Assembly: GCA_004525875.1 (NCBI GenBank)
Contig: SPBQ01000154.1
Coordinates: forward strand, 1 to 6,108
Direction: 5' to 3'
DNA length: 6,108 nucleotides
Origin: Myxococcales bacterium
Lineage (GTDB): Bacteria > Desulfobacterota_B > Binatia > UBA1149 > SPBQ01
Shown: piece after piece, positions 5,910 through 6,108 of the stretch
Position numbering within the stretch: position 1 is the stretch's first letter
Layout: the number at the start of each line of letters is the position of its first letter
Program-made: the position numbers and the translations under genes
Notes under the pieces: generated by a model
Database searches by the model: none
What the model was told of the DNA's origin: nothing
What the model saw: only the letters and a program-made list of their open reading frames with translations

Positions 5910-6108
5910 TCACGACTCAGATCGGGGCTCCAGCTTGGTCGCGCGAATGGTGAGCGAGCGAACACCGTCGGCGACTTCGGCCACGTCGACACCAAGCCGC
6001 CGGGCCTCCTCCAGCAACGACACGGGGATGAGCTCGAGCGCTGCCGCGCCGAAAGAGGAGTCCTTCAGAATCTCTATCTCGCCGAGACCGGCCGCCTCGA
6101 TCGCCCTG
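5910..6108 (-). CDS. SAM-dependent methyltransferase, C-terminal fragment (ArsM/UbiE-like)
   Basis: The last 65 codons of a gene enter from the right edge and end at a TGA (5912-5910). The fragment begins RAIEAAGLGEIEILKDSSFG and ends with a GVRSLTIRATK strand before a short polar tail. An 'AAG(F/L)..(V/I).I' turn followed by a helix containing LLEEARRLGVD and a final S-(L/V/I)-T-(V/I)-R-A-x-K strand is the usual C-terminal pattern of class I methyltransferases annotated as arsenite methyltransferase or methyltransferase type 11. The SAM-binding motif and the substrate Cys residues lie outside the window, so neither arsenic specificity nor activity can be judged. Another Rossmann-fold methyltransferase is the main alternative. 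Confidence 0.5.
   Translation of the reverse strand, partial: RAIEAAGLGEIEILKDSSFGAAALELIPVSLLEEARRLGVDVAEVADGVRSLTIRATKLEPRSES

Noticed and set aside
5900..5920. Hairpin CTGAG/CTCAG at the end of the methyltransferase gene
   Set aside because: The stem is 5 bp with an 11-nt loop, overlaps the stop codon, and lacks a T tract.

Overview
The window comes from a GC-rich bacterial chromosome. Every gene I can support lies on the minus strand, so the map reads from right to left. The gene set points to a Gram-negative-type bacterium with a Tat export pathway and c-type cytochromes: a Tat-dependent DUF1501 protein, a DUF1800 protein, and a probable secreted lipoprotein with a CX4CH heme-type motif. 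Sets like this are common in Myxococcota, Planctomycetota and uncultured 'deltaproteobacterial' lineages such as Binatota. The Cys/Asp-Gly-rich segment of the lipoprotein reminds me of proteins from that last group, but this placement is an inference from memory.

Layout from right to left. Positions 6108-5910 hold the C-terminal end of a probable SAM-dependent methyltransferase (ArsM/UbiE-like). Next, after a plausible promoter at 5865-5837, is a multi-spanning inner-membrane protein of unknown function (5799 or 5853 to 4954). A gap of about 430 bp (4953-4520) has no convincing gene but contains a 14-bp palindrome and a weak promoter candidate. After it comes a tight array of genes: the Cys-rich CX4CH protein (4519-3539), a 30-bp gap, DUF1800 (3508-2036), a 22-bp gap, DUF1501 (2013-598), a 12-bp gap, and an unrecognised protein that starts at a GTG (585) and runs off the left edge. 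The short spacings and lack of terminators suggest a single operon.

The most notable sequence feature is an in-frame TAG (2500-2498) inside DUF1800. The reading frame is unchanged across it, and the protein sequence on both sides continues as one normal family member, so this is a nonsense codon and not a frameshift. TAG also ends DUF1800 and DUF1501 at natural-looking C-termini, which argues against TAG being reassigned. A recent nonsense mutation, a base error, or a split gene with re-initiation at the ATG 15 nt downstream are the likely explanations.

The DUF1501/DUF1800/CX4CH-protein combination is widespread but biochemically undescribed. A cell-surface or periplasmic function (Tat-exported alkaline-phosphatase-fold protein, redox-type lipoprotein) is plausible but unproven. 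I found no CRISPR array, insertion sequence, RNA gene or attachment site.
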